DNA of 64,000 bases, from the NCBI GenBank assembly GCA_018061065.1, contig JAGOUV010000002.1, positions 5,111-69,110 of the forward strand. Reading direction: 5' to 3'. This DNA comes from Candidatus Altimarinota bacterium. Its GTDB lineage: Bacteria; Patescibacteriota; Gracilibacteria; UBA1369; UM-FILTER-53-11. Numbering within the stretch: position 1 is the first letter of the stretch; every line of letters starts with the position of its first letter. The translations under genes were made by a program, and so were the position numbers. Below the pieces are notes generated by a model. That model was given only the letters and a program-made list of their open reading frames with translations, did not search any database and was not told the DNA's origin. Shown here piece after piece: positions 7,795-16,338 of the stretch.

Positions 7795-9270
7795 CTATTT
7801 AATAATGTAACCGTTGTTTTTTGAGAAATCCAATGCGTACTTCAATCGATCAGTGTTGCTTGCATATACAGTGTACAACACATCACCGACTTTAATACGG
7901 TCGCCGACTTTTTTGTGAATTACTAATCCCGCAGTCACGTCTTTTGGTGCTCCCGCAATACGCGCCAAGTGTGCGATCAGCTTATTATCAATTGATCGAA
8001 TCGTACCTGCCGTCACCGCCTTGATTCCCACCGTATATTTCGCTGGCTTAGGAATGCGTTTTGCACCCTGTGCCTTAACAATTCGATTAAATTGTTTCCA
8101 TGCGCGGCCAGATGAGACCAGTTCCTCAGCCATTTTATAGCCTTTGCCTTTTGCTGCTACGCCCGTCATCTCGAGCAATGTTCCTGATTCATAAATCGAC
8201 TTTTCACGTAGGTCTTCCGGCTGTGCAGGATCATTTTTCAAGACGTTCATAACGTCGATCATCTCAAGCAGCGGACCGATTCCATAGCCGATTGGTTGTG
8301 AACCATCTGTCACCAGTACCTGTACCTTCATACCGAGCATTTTTCCAATTTGAATAAAACGATTTTTCAAATGTTGTGCATGAGCTGCATCTTTAATTTT
8401 TACGGTCGGACCTACGGGAATATCAATCAACACATGGTTTGCAGAAACTGAGTGCTTCTTTGCCATGATAGAGGCGAGCAACATTCCTTCTGGATCCAAA
8501 CTCATTGGATTGCGAATTTTAATCATACGATCGTCAGCAGCAGCAAGGTCAACGCCGCCACCCCAGACCATAAATCCGCCCACTGTTTCTGCGATCGTTT
8601 TCAAGCGATGCGCATTGATGGTCACCTCACATACTACTTCTACTGCATCTGCAGTTCCGGCAGGAGAGGTAATGGCACGAGATGATGTTTTTGGCATCAG
8701 GATGCCCGCGCTGGTGATAATTGCAACTACGATAGGTGTCACGCGATTTCCCGGAACACCACCGATACAATGTTTATCTGCGATAATTTTATTCGTAAAT
8801 GTTAACTTTTTTCCGTTCGCCACAATTGCCTTAGTAAGTGCGGCAGTTTCATCGTCACTCAATCCATGTGCATAACACCCGGAAACAAAATAAGTCATCT
8901 CCACATCTGACAACTCACCGTGCACAATGTCACGCACAATATTATTAAGTTCATCTGGCGTCAGACGCTTGCCGTCCAACTTTGCACGAATAGAAAGAAG
9001 TGATGCTGGTTTGTCCGCAGGAATCACCTGCACCATGTCGCTCTCGGTATCGATATTTAATTCTTTGTATGTCTCAGCAAAAAGTCCCACACGTTTCTTG
9101 GGAAAACCATTTTTTGTCACATCGAGCATACAGGTAATTGTCGTGCGGCCGCTTTTTAGCTTTACGCGATCTCCCACATGCAGATCGAATTGCTGCGCAG
9201 TTTCTTCATGAAGCACTGCTACTAACGGACCACCTGTCTTAATCTTAATTTTGTATGGCTTCAGAAGCAT
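7795..9270 (-). CDS. deoA: AMP phosphorylase
   Basis: A 491-residue protein of the thymidine/AMP phosphorylase family. An N-terminal ~80-residue beta domain (MLLKPYKIKIKTGGPLVAVL), present in archaeal AMP phosphorylases but not in bacterial thymidine phosphorylases, precedes the nucleoside phosphorylase core: DKHCIGGVPGNRVTPIVVAI (~164-183), KTSSRAITSPAGTADAVEVV and MVWGGGVDLAAADDRMIKIR. It converts AMP and phosphate to adenine and ribose-1,5-bisphosphate. It is the first gene of a two-gene operon with the R15P isomerase and has an extended -10 promoter at 9302-9310. Confidence 0.9.
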   Translation of the reverse strand: MLLKPYKIKIKTGGPLVAVLHEETAQQFDLHVGDRVKLKSGRTTITCMLDVTKNGFPKKRVGLFAETYKELNIDTESDMVQVIPADKPASLLSIRAKLDGKRLTPDELNNIVRDIVHGELSDVEMTYFVSGCYAHGLSDDETAALTKAIVANGKKLTFTNKIIADKHCIGGVPGNRVTPIVVAIITSAGILMPKTSSRAITSPAGTADAVEVVCEVTINAHRLKTIAETVGGFMVWGGGVDLAAADDRMIKIRNPMSLDPEGMLLASIMAKKHSVSANHVLIDIPVGPTVKIKDAAHAQHLKNRFIQIGKMLGMKVQVLVTDGSQPIGYGIGPLLEMIDVMNVLKNDPAQPEDLREKSIYESGTLLEMTGVAAKGKGYKMAEELVSSGRAWKQFNRIVKAQGAKRIPKPAKYTVGIKAVTAGTIRSIDNKLIAHLARIAGAPKDVTAGLVIHKKVGDRIKVGDVLYTVYASNTDRLKYALDFSKNNGYIIK

Positions 9271-9301
9271 ATATTTGTTTTTGTTATCTGTTAGTAAGTA
9301 T

Positions 9302-9310
9302 ATTATACCA
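9302..9310 (-). promoter_or_regulatory. Extended -10 promoter of the AMP salvage operon
   Basis: Minus-strand TGG-TATAAT lies 31 nt upstream of the AMP phosphorylase ATG at 9270, giving a leader of about 25 nt. The same core ATGGTATAAT or ATGGTAyAmT recurs before pta, the pilin array and the pilus operon. Confidence 0.55.
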
Positions 9311-9323
9311 TATTTTAAGCAGA

Positions 9324-9578
9324 TCAGACAATGCGACGGGTAAATAAAGCGTAATACTGCGAATTCGGTGCAATTTCTATAAATGTATGTTGCAAACCTG
9401 GATCTCCATTGAGGCGAGCACTTCTTTCTTGTGCGGCATCAAACTCTTTATCAAAACGGAAATAGTAATCTCCGATAAACGTCCAGCCTGCTGTACCACG
9501 TTCTTCCTTTAACGTTCGCAGCGATTCTCGCAGCGTATCCATTTCTGATTCGTCTGGTCGGCCCGGATTATTTTTCAT
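9324..9578 (-). CDS. Small hypothetical protein
   Basis: An 84-residue charged, soluble protein (…ESLRTLKEERGTAGWTFIG…) with no signal peptide or recognised domain. It follows trpA on the same strand after a 63-nt gap but has its own promoter in that gap (9594-9621), so it is probably transcribed separately. Family unknown. Confidence 0.5.
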   Translation of the reverse strand: MKNNPGRPDESEMDTLRESLRTLKEERGTAGWTFIGDYYFRFDKEFDAAQERSARLNGDPGLQHTFIEIAPNSQYYALFTRRIV

Positions 9579-9593
9579 ATATATAGATAAGTT

Positions 9594-9621
9594 ATTTTAC
9601 GATATTTATACATAAAGTCAA
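9594..9621 (-). promoter_or_regulatory. Promoter of the 84-aa hypothetical gene
   Basis: Minus-strand -35 TTGACT (9621-9616) and -10 TAAAAT (9599-9594) are separated by 16 bp; the ATG at 9578 is 15 nt after the -10. Confidence 0.5.
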
Positions 9622-9641
9622 CGGCGGACTGACTTAAACAA

Positions 9642-10433
9642 TTAGATACTAGAGTGAGGCGGCGTTTGTAGTGTTTGGAGAAGACCATCGAGCTGTGGAG
9701 TAGGTGTTCCAACCAGTTTACTGCCAATAATGGCACCATCTGCACCCGCTTTTTCAAGCTGTTCGATGTGTGCTCTTTGTGAGATGCCAAAGCCTACAAC
9801 GAGAGGAAGACTGGTCTGTTTTTTGAGACGCTTAAGGAGAGTGAAGAGCGCCGGGTCCATTTCCTTGCGTGCGCCGGTGACGCCCATGGTTCCCACCACA
9901 TAAAGAAATCCTGAGCCGATTTTTTCAATCTTCTTCAGGCGGGATGCATCAGTGTACTGACTCACCAGTACGATGTGATGGATGTTGTTCTCTTTTGCAG
10001 TAGTAGCAAAGGGTACTGCCTCTTCCAAGGGCACGTCGGCGACTAAGACGCTGTCGACGCCGGATTTTTGTGCAGTTTCATAGAATTTTTCTATGCCGAA
10101 TTGTAAGACAGTGTTTGCGTAGACGAGCAGTCCAATGGGGATGTCAGTTTGTGCGCGGAGCTTTTTGACAAGCTCAAGTGCTCGGGTGGTGTTCATACCG
10201 TTGGCCAGCGCGCGTTCGTCAGCCTGTGCGACGGTGGGGCCATCGGCGACTGGGTCAGAAAAGGGGATTCCCAGTTCAATGAAATCGGGCTTGTGCTTAA
10301 GGTAAATCGCCATGCGATCGAGGAACTCTTCCGCGGTAGGATCGCCGATAACAGCAAAAGGACAGACGCCGATACGCTGTTCATTTTTCAATTTTTCAAA
10401 AGTTTCCGTGTAGCGGTTGTGAATAGTTTTCAT
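9642..10433 (-). CDS. trpA: Tryptophan synthase alpha subunit
   Basis: A 263-residue TIM barrel that cleaves indole-3-glycerol phosphate to indole and glyceraldehyde-3-phosphate in complex with TrpB. Visible motifs: [20 protein letters not shown] with the catalytic Glu, [11 protein letters not shown] with the catalytic Asp, and the C-terminal phosphate-binding GFGISQ and [12 protein letters not shown]. The open frame extends upstream to 10592, but the ATG at 10433 overlaps the trpB stop as ATGA and gives the family's normal N-terminus, so the longer frame is rejected. Last gene of the trp operon. Confidence 0.95.
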   Translation of the reverse strand: MKTIHNRYTETFEKLKNEQRIGVCPFAVIGDPTAEEFLDRMAIYLKHKPDFIELGIPFSDPVADGPTVAQADERALANGMNTTRALELVKKLRAQTDIPIGLLVYANTVLQFGIEKFYETAQKSGVDSVLVADVPLEEAVPFATTAKENNIHHIVLVSQYTDASRLKKIEKIGSGFLYVVGTMGVTGARKEMDPALFTLLKRLKKQTSLPLVVGFGISQRAHIEQLEKAGADGAIIGSKLVGTPTPQLDGLLQTLQTPPHSSI

Positions 10434-11590
10434 ATGGTGAGGTGAGAAGTTATCGTAGTAAGATCTTTGTCTCCGCGGCCGGAAATATTTATGAGAATTA
10501 AGGAGTTTTTCTTCATTTTTTTTGCGGTTTGCAATGCTGCGGCAATCGCGTGACTTGATTCGAGCGCCGGTAGAATTCCTTCGAGCGTGCACGTTTCCTG
10601 GAGTGCATCGAGTGCCTGTTGGTCGGTGATGGGAAGGTAGACTGCGCGCGCTGCGTCTTTTAGTGCGCTGTGTTCAGGACCCACTCCCGGATAATCTAAA
10701 CCCGCTGAGATACTCTGACTCTCTGAAATATTTCCGTAGGTATCTTGGAGAACATAGGAGTACGAACCGTGCAAAATTCCGGGTGTGCCATTGTTTAGTG
10801 ATGCACCGCCGGCCGCCTCTGCGCCAAATAATTTTACCTTTTTATCTCTTAAGAAAGCCGAAAAAATACCAATTGCATTTGAGCCACCACCTACACAAGC
10901 AAAGACCGCGTCGGGTAATTTTCCCTCGCGTTTGATGATTTGTGAACGCGATTCTTTTCCAATTACCTGTTGGAAGTATCGTACGATAGAGGGGAAGGGA
11001 TGTGGGCCGGCTGCAGTTCCGAATACATAATATGAGTTGTCGCTGTGTGCTACATAGTAACGTAGTGCCTCGTTGATTGCGTCTTTGAGAGTCTGCGAAC
11101 CAACCGTGACGGAAACCACCTGAGCACCAAATAACTTCATGCGCATGACATTCATATGTTGACGTTCTACATCGCGGCTCCCCATAAATATTTTCACGGG
11201 GATACCCAGCAGCGCACCGATCATCGCAACCGCAACGCCATGTTGACCTGCGCCTGTTTCCGCAATCAGCTCACGTTTTTTCATGATTTTAGCGAGAAGA
11301 CCCTGGCCCAAGGTATTGTTTGTTTTGTGTGCACCGCCGTGAAGCATGTCCTCGCGCTTAAAATATATTTTATGGCCATATTTTTTAGAAAAATTTTCTG
11401 CGCAATAGAGAGGAGTGGGGCGTCCCGCAAAATCGTGTAATAAAAGCTGAAGCTGCGCCTGTGCTTTTTTATCTTTTTTGAATTTTTCAAATGCGACCGC
11501 AACTTCTTGTAGTGGTTTAACAAGCAATTCGGGGACAAACATGCCACCGAAGTCTCCAAATGTTCCTGTTTGAGCGTGAAATGATTTCAT
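10430..11590 (-). CDS. trpB: Tryptophan synthase beta subunit
   Basis: A 386-residue PLP enzyme that joins indole and serine to make tryptophan. Key features: the PLP lysine in [12 protein letters not shown] (~85-96), [13 protein letters not shown] with the catalytic Glu (~111-123), the phosphate cradle [10 protein letters not shown] and the C-terminal [10 protein letters not shown]. Length and N-terminal [11 protein letters not shown] match canonical TrpB1. Lies between trpC (4-nt gap) and trpA (ATGA overlap), so translation is probably coupled to give equal subunit amounts. Confidence 0.96.
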   Translation of the reverse strand: MKSFHAQTGTFGDFGGMFVPELLVKPLQEVAVAFEKFKKDKKAQAQLQLLLHDFAGRPTPLYCAENFSKKYGHKIYFKREDMLHGGAHKTNNTLGQGLLAKIMKKRELIAETGAGQHGVAVAMIGALLGIPVKIFMGSRDVERQHMNVMRMKLFGAQVVSVTVGSQTLKDAINEALRYYVAHSDNSYYVFGTAAGPHPFPSIVRYFQQVIGKESRSQIIKREGKLPDAVFACVGGGSNAIGIFSAFLRDKKVKLFGAEAAGGASLNNGTPGILHGSYSYVLQDTYGNISESQSISAGLDYPGVGPEHSALKDAARAVYLPITDQQALDALQETCTLEGILPALESSHAIAAALQTAKKMKKNSLILINISGRGDKDLTTITSHLTI

Positions 11591-11594
11591 AGAA

Positions 11595-12260
11595 TTAGAA
11601 TGTAGTGAGGTCGTGAATAATAGTTGATGGATCGGTTGCAGTGAGCAAGCTGGTACCCACTAAAATGGCATCGACACGCCAACGATAGGGGATTACGGCA
11701 GCTTTAGTAGCGAATCCACTGGCCGCGATAATCGTGTGGTCTGGATTAATAAGTGGAAGGATTTCTAACCCATGAGCCGCATTAATCTCCAGTGTATCTA
11801 AGTTGCGATTATTAATGAGAATGATCGTCTCGAGCGGCAGATCTTTAATTTTTTCCGTATCGGCAGGGGAGTACACCTCCGCAACAGGATCAATGCCAAT
11901 CGCAATACAGTGTGCGACCAATTTTTCCAACTCTTCCTTCGTAAGGTCTTTTACAATTAACAGTGCTGCATCTGCGCCATAGGCTTTTGTCTCGTCTAAT
12001 ACTTTTTCATCGCGGATAAAATCTTTTCTTATAATTGGGAGATCAGTGAGCTCTCGCGTCTGACGGATAAGTTCAACACTCCCATTAAATCTGACCGGAT
12101 CGGTCACGAGTGAGACTGCATCTATGCCCGCAGCTAGATATTTTTTGATCTGGTCTTCCAATGTCACACCTTTAAACTCGCCGTGGCTTGGGCTTTTTAG
12201 CTTTACCTCCGCGATAATCGAGAGCTGTTGTTTGCCTTTAATAGCATCATTAAATCTCAT
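11595..12260 (-). CDS. trpC: Indole-3-glycerol phosphate synthase, N-terminally short
   Basis: A 221-residue IGPS barrel with [14 protein letters not shown] (catalytic Lys of strand 1), LPIIRKDFI (catalytic Lys), [10 protein letters not shown] and [12 protein letters not shown]. Canonical IGPS is about 250 residues; here the ~35-45-residue N-terminal helical extension, which helps bind the substrate's ring and phosphate, is missing, and the frame opens directly before strand 1 inside the trpGD 3' end (11-nt overlap). It closes the ring of CdRP to indole-3-glycerol phosphate. Family assignment is firm; the effect of the missing extension is unknown. Confidence 0.92.
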   Translation of the reverse strand: MRFNDAIKGKQQLSIIAEVKLKSPSHGEFKGVTLEDQIKKYLAAGIDAVSLVTDPVRFNGSVELIRQTRELTDLPIIRKDFIRDEKVLDETKAYGADAALLIVKDLTKEELEKLVAHCIAIGIDPVAEVYSPADTEKIKDLPLETIILINNRNLDTLEINAAHGLEILPLINPDHTIIAASGFATKAAVIPYRWRVDAILVGTSLLTATDPSTIIHDLTTF

Positions 12261-13812
12261 TAGATAGTTGTTTATAGCTATTAAAAAGTGCTAATGCCGC
12301 ACCACTCGTAATAATTTCTTGAGCCTTTTGAACGCCTTCTTTTATGGTTCTTGTCGTCCCGCGTATATAAAATCCAAAACCACAATTCAGTGCGAGAAAA
12401 TTTTGAAGTGACTCAGTTGATTTCCCCTCAAGTAACTCAAGAAATATTTTTTTGTTCGTCTCACTATCTCCTCCCGCAATTTCTTCAAACGCTTCTACTC
12501 GGTGCAGACCCGCTTCTTCCGGAAGAAATTCATAACAACGTTCGATTCCATTTTCTAAATCAAAAATAGTTGTCTTGCCCACAAGAGTGATCTCATCCAA
12601 TCCATTTTCTCCCACGCATACCATAATGCGTTTATAATTGAGCAAACGGCTTGCTGCTGCTATTTTCTGTGCTGCCACAAGACTCGATACGCCAAGTAAG
12701 TGATAGGATGGTTTGAGTGGATTACTGAGCGGCCCCAGTAAATTAAAAATTGTTCGTATGCCCAGTTTTTTACGAATTGGTGCGAGCGACTTCATTGCAG
12801 GATGAAAAAGGGGAGCATAGATAAATCCAATGCCCAGTTTTTTTAACGTAGTTGCTACTGCTTCTGCATCCAGCTCAACTCTTACTCCCAACGCCTCCAG
12901 TAAATCAAAACTTCCACATCGTCCGCTCGCTGCTTTGTTTCCATGTTTTGCTACCACTACGCCGCCCACCGCCAGGACAAAAGCCGCTGCTGTCGAGATA
13001 TTCATGCGTGGAAGCCCAGAACCACCTGTTCCACAAACATCCATAACCTCGCCGTCATATGGAATTTTCACGCTTCGACTGCGCATTGCCCGTGCCATGC
13101 CCGTAATTTCTTCCACCGTTTCGCCTCGTTCAGCCATTGTTTTTAGCGTCTGCAAAATTTTTTCATCGTTCATGGCACCACTGACCATTTTATGAAAAAG
13201 CAGTTCCGCCTGTTCTTCTGGGGATGTACTGCCAGAGCAGGACAGGAAGTTGGCAATAATAGTTTTCCCTGTTGGTGTTCCGATGCTTTCAGGGTGAAAC
13301 TGAATTCCAAAGAGTGGACGTGTCTTGTGCTGCACGCCCATAACTAAATGGTCTGCTGTCGTCTCGGCGGTGATCGAAAATTCCTCAGGCAGCGACTCAC
13401 GCTCGCCAATGAGCGAATGATAGCGCATGCCCGTTATCTCAGTGGGCAAGCCCTTAAATAAGACACTATCTGTATCCACCTTCATCGTGCTTCGTTTGCC
13501 ATGAACTGGTTCGGGAGCGCGCACCACACGCCCGCCGAGTGCGTAAATCATTCCCTGGTGTCCCAGACAGACTCCCAGTATTGGCGTATCGGTACACTGT
13601 TTGATAACCTCTGCACAAATGCCAAAATCTTTTTGATTCTCCGGTGAGCCTGGTCCCGGCGAGATGATAATGTGGCTATAGCCTTCCGACTTAATTTTCT
13701 CAAGCGTTATTCCGTCATTGCGTATAACAACAGGATTTCCTCCTAGTTCAGCAACATACTGATAGAGGTTGTAGGTAAAGGAATCGTAATTATCGATGAT
13801 AAGCGTTTTCAT
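12250..13812 (-). CDS. trpGD: Fused anthranilate synthase glutaminase / anthranilate phosphoribosyltransferase
   Basis: A 520-residue fusion. Residues ~1-190 are the class I glutaminase TrpG: oxyanion segment SPGPGSPEN, nucleophile Cys in ILGVCLGHQG and the His-Glu pair in GIQFHPESIGTPTG. Residues ~200-520 are TrpD: DVCGTGGSGLPRMNISTA (PRPP loop), VVAKHGNKAASGRCGS and GENGLDEITLVGKT. It supplies ammonia to TrpE and then phosphoribosylates anthranilate. TrpG-TrpD fusions also occur in enteric bacteria. Lies 10 nt after trpE and overlaps trpC. Confidence 0.95.
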   Translation of the reverse strand: MKTLIIDNYDSFTYNLYQYVAELGGNPVVIRNDGITLEKIKSEGYSHIIISPGPGSPENQKDFGICAEVIKQCTDTPILGVCLGHQGMIYALGGRVVRAPEPVHGKRSTMKVDTDSVLFKGLPTEITGMRYHSLIGERESLPEEFSITAETTADHLVMGVQHKTRPLFGIQFHPESIGTPTGKTIIANFLSCSGSTSPEEQAELLFHKMVSGAMNDEKILQTLKTMAERGETVEEITGMARAMRSRSVKIPYDGEVMDVCGTGGSGLPRMNISTAAAFVLAVGGVVVAKHGNKAASGRCGSFDLLEALGVRVELDAEAVATTLKKLGIGFIYAPLFHPAMKSLAPIRKKLGIRTIFNLLGPLSNPLKPSYHLLGVSSLVAAQKIAAASRLLNYKRIMVCVGENGLDEITLVGKTTIFDLENGIERCYEFLPEEAGLHRVEAFEEIAGGDSETNKKIFLELLEGKSTESLQNFLALNCGFGFYIRGTTRTIKEGVQKAQEIITSGAALALFNSYKQLSNEI

Positions 13813-13822
13813 AGAGAGAGAT

Positions 13823-15160
13823 TTAGAGGGCGCTGTAACACGAGCGCGCTTTATTAAGACATTCTTTTAATTCCAATTCTGGTTTTGAATCATAAACAAT
13901 TCCTGCTCCCGTCTGTAGCGTTACTTCGCTATTTTTATAGAGCATCGTACGGATTGCAATTGCAAAATCCATCTCATTATTCAGTCCAAAATACCCTACG
14001 GCACCACCATACACACCACGCGAACGCTGCTCAAGCTTGTTGATGAGCTCCATCGCACGAATTTTGGGCGCACCGGTCAGTGTTCCGGCGGGAAAACAAG
14101 CTTTAAACACGTCGATTAATCCTTTATCGGGAGCCATTTTTCCGCGCACCTCTGAAACCAAGTGCATGACATGGCTGAAACGCTCGAGTGCCATGTGCTG
14201 TGTTACCCGCACGCTTCCTGGCACGCTTACCGTTCCCACATCATTGCGTCCCAGGTCTACTAACATCATATGTTCAGCCTGTTCTTTTTCATCATTGATA
14301 AGTTCCACTGCCAACTGTTCATCGCGCTCTTTTGTAGATCCACGGTGACGTGTACCCGCAATAGGTCGGACGACTACATCGCCATTTTCTGTTCGCACGA
14401 GCGTTTCTGGTGAGGCACCGATAACCGCATGATCGGGGAACTGCAGCAGATACATATAGGGCGACGGCGCACTGATCCGCAATCGACGATAGACGGTGAG
14501 GGGAGTGTCAGTCGTTTTTTCGCTGTACTGATGAGACAGGACGATCTGAAATACCTCACCTGCAGAGATTGCCTTTTGTGCTTCATCTACCATAGTAGTA
14601 AAACGTTTTTGATCGGTTGCATTCATATGCGGCTCAATTGCCCGAGCTGTTTTATGTAACTCGGGGCTCTGGACGCCCGCACGTAACGCTATCTCGTAAC
14701 GCTGTCGCAATTCGTTCAGATCTTCTTCACTGTAGGCAATCAACGTAATCGTCTTATTGTAGTGGTCAAAGGCGATCACATAGCGCGGCAAAAAGAATAA
14801 CGCCTCGGGCTTTTCCTGTTCTTCTTTATGAATAGTAATCTGTACTGGCGCGGCATAGCGCACGGTTTCATAGGTGAAATAACCAATAAATCCGCATTGT
14901 AGGCGCGGAAGCGCCGCATCACTTTCATATGATAAACCCTGCATTTCTTTTTCAAAAGCATCAAAAATATTTGTGGTGCTCGTGGCATCTTGTTTAAAAA
15001 CGCTCAATGGAGAAAACGCAATAAATGAATATCGTCCAATTTGCGCATGAGACTCAGCACTCTCCAGAAGACACGCGTATGTTTCTTCAGAGCAAAGCTT
15101 CATATACAGAGTGACCGGGGTTTCAGTATCGCAGAGAATGGTATGGGAGTAGGGGCGCAT
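13823..15160 (-). CDS. trpE: Anthranilate synthase component I
   Basis: A 445-residue chorismate-utilising enzyme that makes anthranilate with the TrpG part of TrpGD. The feedback-site-like N-terminal segment LESAESHAQIGRYSFIAFSP (~33-52) matches the Trp-binding LLES region of TrpE, and the C-terminal half has IGASPETLV, RPIAGTRHRG, DLGRNDVG, FPAGTLTGAPKIRAMELI and QTGAGIV. The LLES-like motif favours TrpE over PabB, as does the operon. Start is ATG at 15160, 96 nt after trpR. Confidence 0.94.
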   Translation of the reverse strand: MRPYSHTILCDTETPVTLYMKLCSEETYACLLESAESHAQIGRYSFIAFSPLSVFKQDATSTTNIFDAFEKEMQGLSYESDAALPRLQCGFIGYFTYETVRYAAPVQITIHKEEQEKPEALFFLPRYVIAFDHYNKTITLIAYSEEDLNELRQRYEIALRAGVQSPELHKTARAIEPHMNATDQKRFTTMVDEAQKAISAGEVFQIVLSHQYSEKTTDTPLTVYRRLRISAPSPYMYLLQFPDHAVIGASPETLVRTENGDVVVRPIAGTRHRGSTKERDEQLAVELINDEKEQAEHMMLVDLGRNDVGTVSVPGSVRVTQHMALERFSHVMHLVSEVRGKMAPDKGLIDVFKACFPAGTLTGAPKIRAMELINKLEQRSRGVYGGAVGYFGLNNEMDFAIAIRTMLYKNSEVTLQTGAGIVYDSKPELELKECLNKARSCYSAL

Positions 15161-15256
15161 GGGGGCGGGGAATAGGGTAAAGGATATGGTTAATACAAAA
15201 TTCGCACAAAAAACGCGACTTATCCCAAAACATAATAGGAATAACGCCGCAGTGAG

Positions 15257-15541
15257 TTATTTAACGCGCCAACGAAGATTTTTTGCAACTTTCTGGAATC
15301 CGCCCTGTGATTTTTTGAGTGCCTGAGCCCCGCGTGTCACCTTTGAGATACTTACGCGAAGTGATTTTGCCACTGTACGATGAGACATCTTGCTTGTGAG
15401 GCCTTTTACAATCTGCAAGCGCTGTGCCAGCGTCGCCATTTCCTTTTTTGTAAGGATATCTTTCAAAACCGCCTCAGTTTCTTTTACATTACGGAGGTTT
15501 GAGAGAGCCTTAAACAATTCTGGAAAAGCGTCTTTTTTCAT
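15257..15541 (-). CDS. trpR: Trp repressor family transcriptional regulator
   Basis: A 94-residue all-helical TrpR-family DNA-binding protein. Its core LTKKEMATLAQRLQIVKGL and VSISKVTRGAQALKK lines up with E. coli TrpR, keeping the Trp-contacting Thr44, Arg54 and Arg84 equivalents (LT, QR, VTRG). A basic C-terminus (NLRWRVK) is extra. It is directly upstream of trpE on the same strand, so it most likely represses its own operon when tryptophan is plentiful; a TrpR-operator-like palindrome overlaps its start (15542-15559). Alternative: a YerC-type regulator, but the Gly after Arg84 favours TrpR. Confidence 0.87.
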   Translation of the reverse strand: MKKDAFPELFKALSNLRNVKETEAVLKDILTKKEMATLAQRLQIVKGLTSKMSHRTVAKSLRVSISKVTRGAQALKKSQGGFQKVAKNLRWRVK

Positions 15542-15559
15542 GTACTGGTGTAACGGTAC
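15542..15559. promoter_or_regulatory. Candidate TrpR operator at the trpR start
   Basis: GTACTGGTGTAACGGTAC is an imperfect palindrome that shares 11 of 18 positions with the E. coli trp operator core GTACTAGTTAACTAGTAC, including both GTAC ends. It touches the trpR ATG and overlaps the place of the -10 for a minus-strand promoter whose -35 would be TTGACT at 15581-15576. Fits autoregulation; inferred from sequence likeness only. Confidence 0.45.
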
Positions 15560-15577
15560 ATGCCGTCACGATAAAAG

Positions 15578-16282
15578 TCAATACTTTTTGAATATATTTG
15601 AGAAAGCGAACATGGGACTGCTGCCCTCCTGACGTTGATGTTGAACGGAGTTGCGATACAGTATCACGCTTAGCACTGCCGCAAAGAAACACCAAACTGA
15701 GGTGAAATTAATATAATACTGATAGCTTGTTACCGCTGCGGAAATACCTAGCAACATACTAAACATGCGGATTGTCTTGTTGCTTGATATTAGTCCCGCT
15801 CCAATAGTTGCAATAACATAAAGGGCTAAAATAGGCGCAGGAACAAAGAGATGTGCATCATAGTTTATACAGCTTCCAATAATACGCGGGGTCACCGGCT
15901 GCAACATAAAGCTCGAATAGAGCGTTACACCCGAGATTAAACCGCCCACAATGAGTGCACCCATCACGATTTTGCGCCCACGTACTTTTTCAGCCAGATA
16001 ATAGGCACATGGCGTATAAATGGGCCACCATAAAAATGCATAAAATAGGAAAAAATACGTCAAAAACATCACCAACTGATTGTCTGATATAAATTGTGAT
16101 ATGGGGCTATTTCCCTTAAGTGCGAGCCATAGAAAACCCTCACCCGCCTGTTGAATGGCAAAAAAGAGGGGAATTGATGCCACGGGAAGATCGCTGCGGT
16201 CTTTCGTATTTTTAACCGTTGCGATGCCAATGCCACCTAAGACTGCACTCGCGGTAAAACTCGCTGTTGCTGAAAAACACAT
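15578..16282 (-). CDS. Polytopic membrane protein of unknown function
   Basis: A 234-residue protein with about seven hydrophobic segments and the distinctive N-terminus MCFSATASFTASAVLGGIGI, which I associate with an uncharacterised membrane family (possibly DUF6629). Polar motifs FFAIQQAGEGFLWLAL and GSCINYDAHLFV lie in or between helices. No transporter or enzyme signature recognised. It lies 36 nt upstream of trpR on the same strand; its stop overlaps the candidate trpR -35, so it is probably a separate unit. Confidence 0.6.
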   Translation of the reverse strand: MCFSATASFTASAVLGGIGIATVKNTKDRSDLPVASIPLFFAIQQAGEGFLWLALKGNSPISQFISDNQLVMFLTYFFLFYAFLWWPIYTPCAYYLAEKVRGRKIVMGALIVGGLISGVTLYSSFMLQPVTPRIIGSCINYDAHLFVPAPILALYVIATIGAGLISSNKTIRMFSMLLGISAAVTSYQYYINFTSVWCFFAAVLSVILYRNSVQHQRQEGSSPMFAFSNIFKKY

Positions 16283-16338
16283 ATGACGTTAACCTATCAT
16301 CTCAGAGTAATAATTACAAAAAATAATCGCTCATCCTT

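Noticed and set aside
8465-8875. 136-aa ORF on the plus strand inside the AMP phosphorylase gene
   Set aside because: It is fully antisense to a well-conserved gene and has a Ser/Thr/Pro-rich shadow composition.
10434-10592. In-frame N-terminal extension of TrpA giving 316 residues
   Set aside because: The extension is antisense-like low-quality sequence lying inside trpB in another frame; the ATG at 10433 overlaps the trpB stop and gives the normal TrpA N-terminus.
15161-15256. Second promoter or attenuator between trpR and trpE
   Set aside because: A TTGTGC-17-TATCCT pair and a weak GC hairpin can be drawn, but matches are poor and there is no leader ORF with Trp codons, so it is not claimed.
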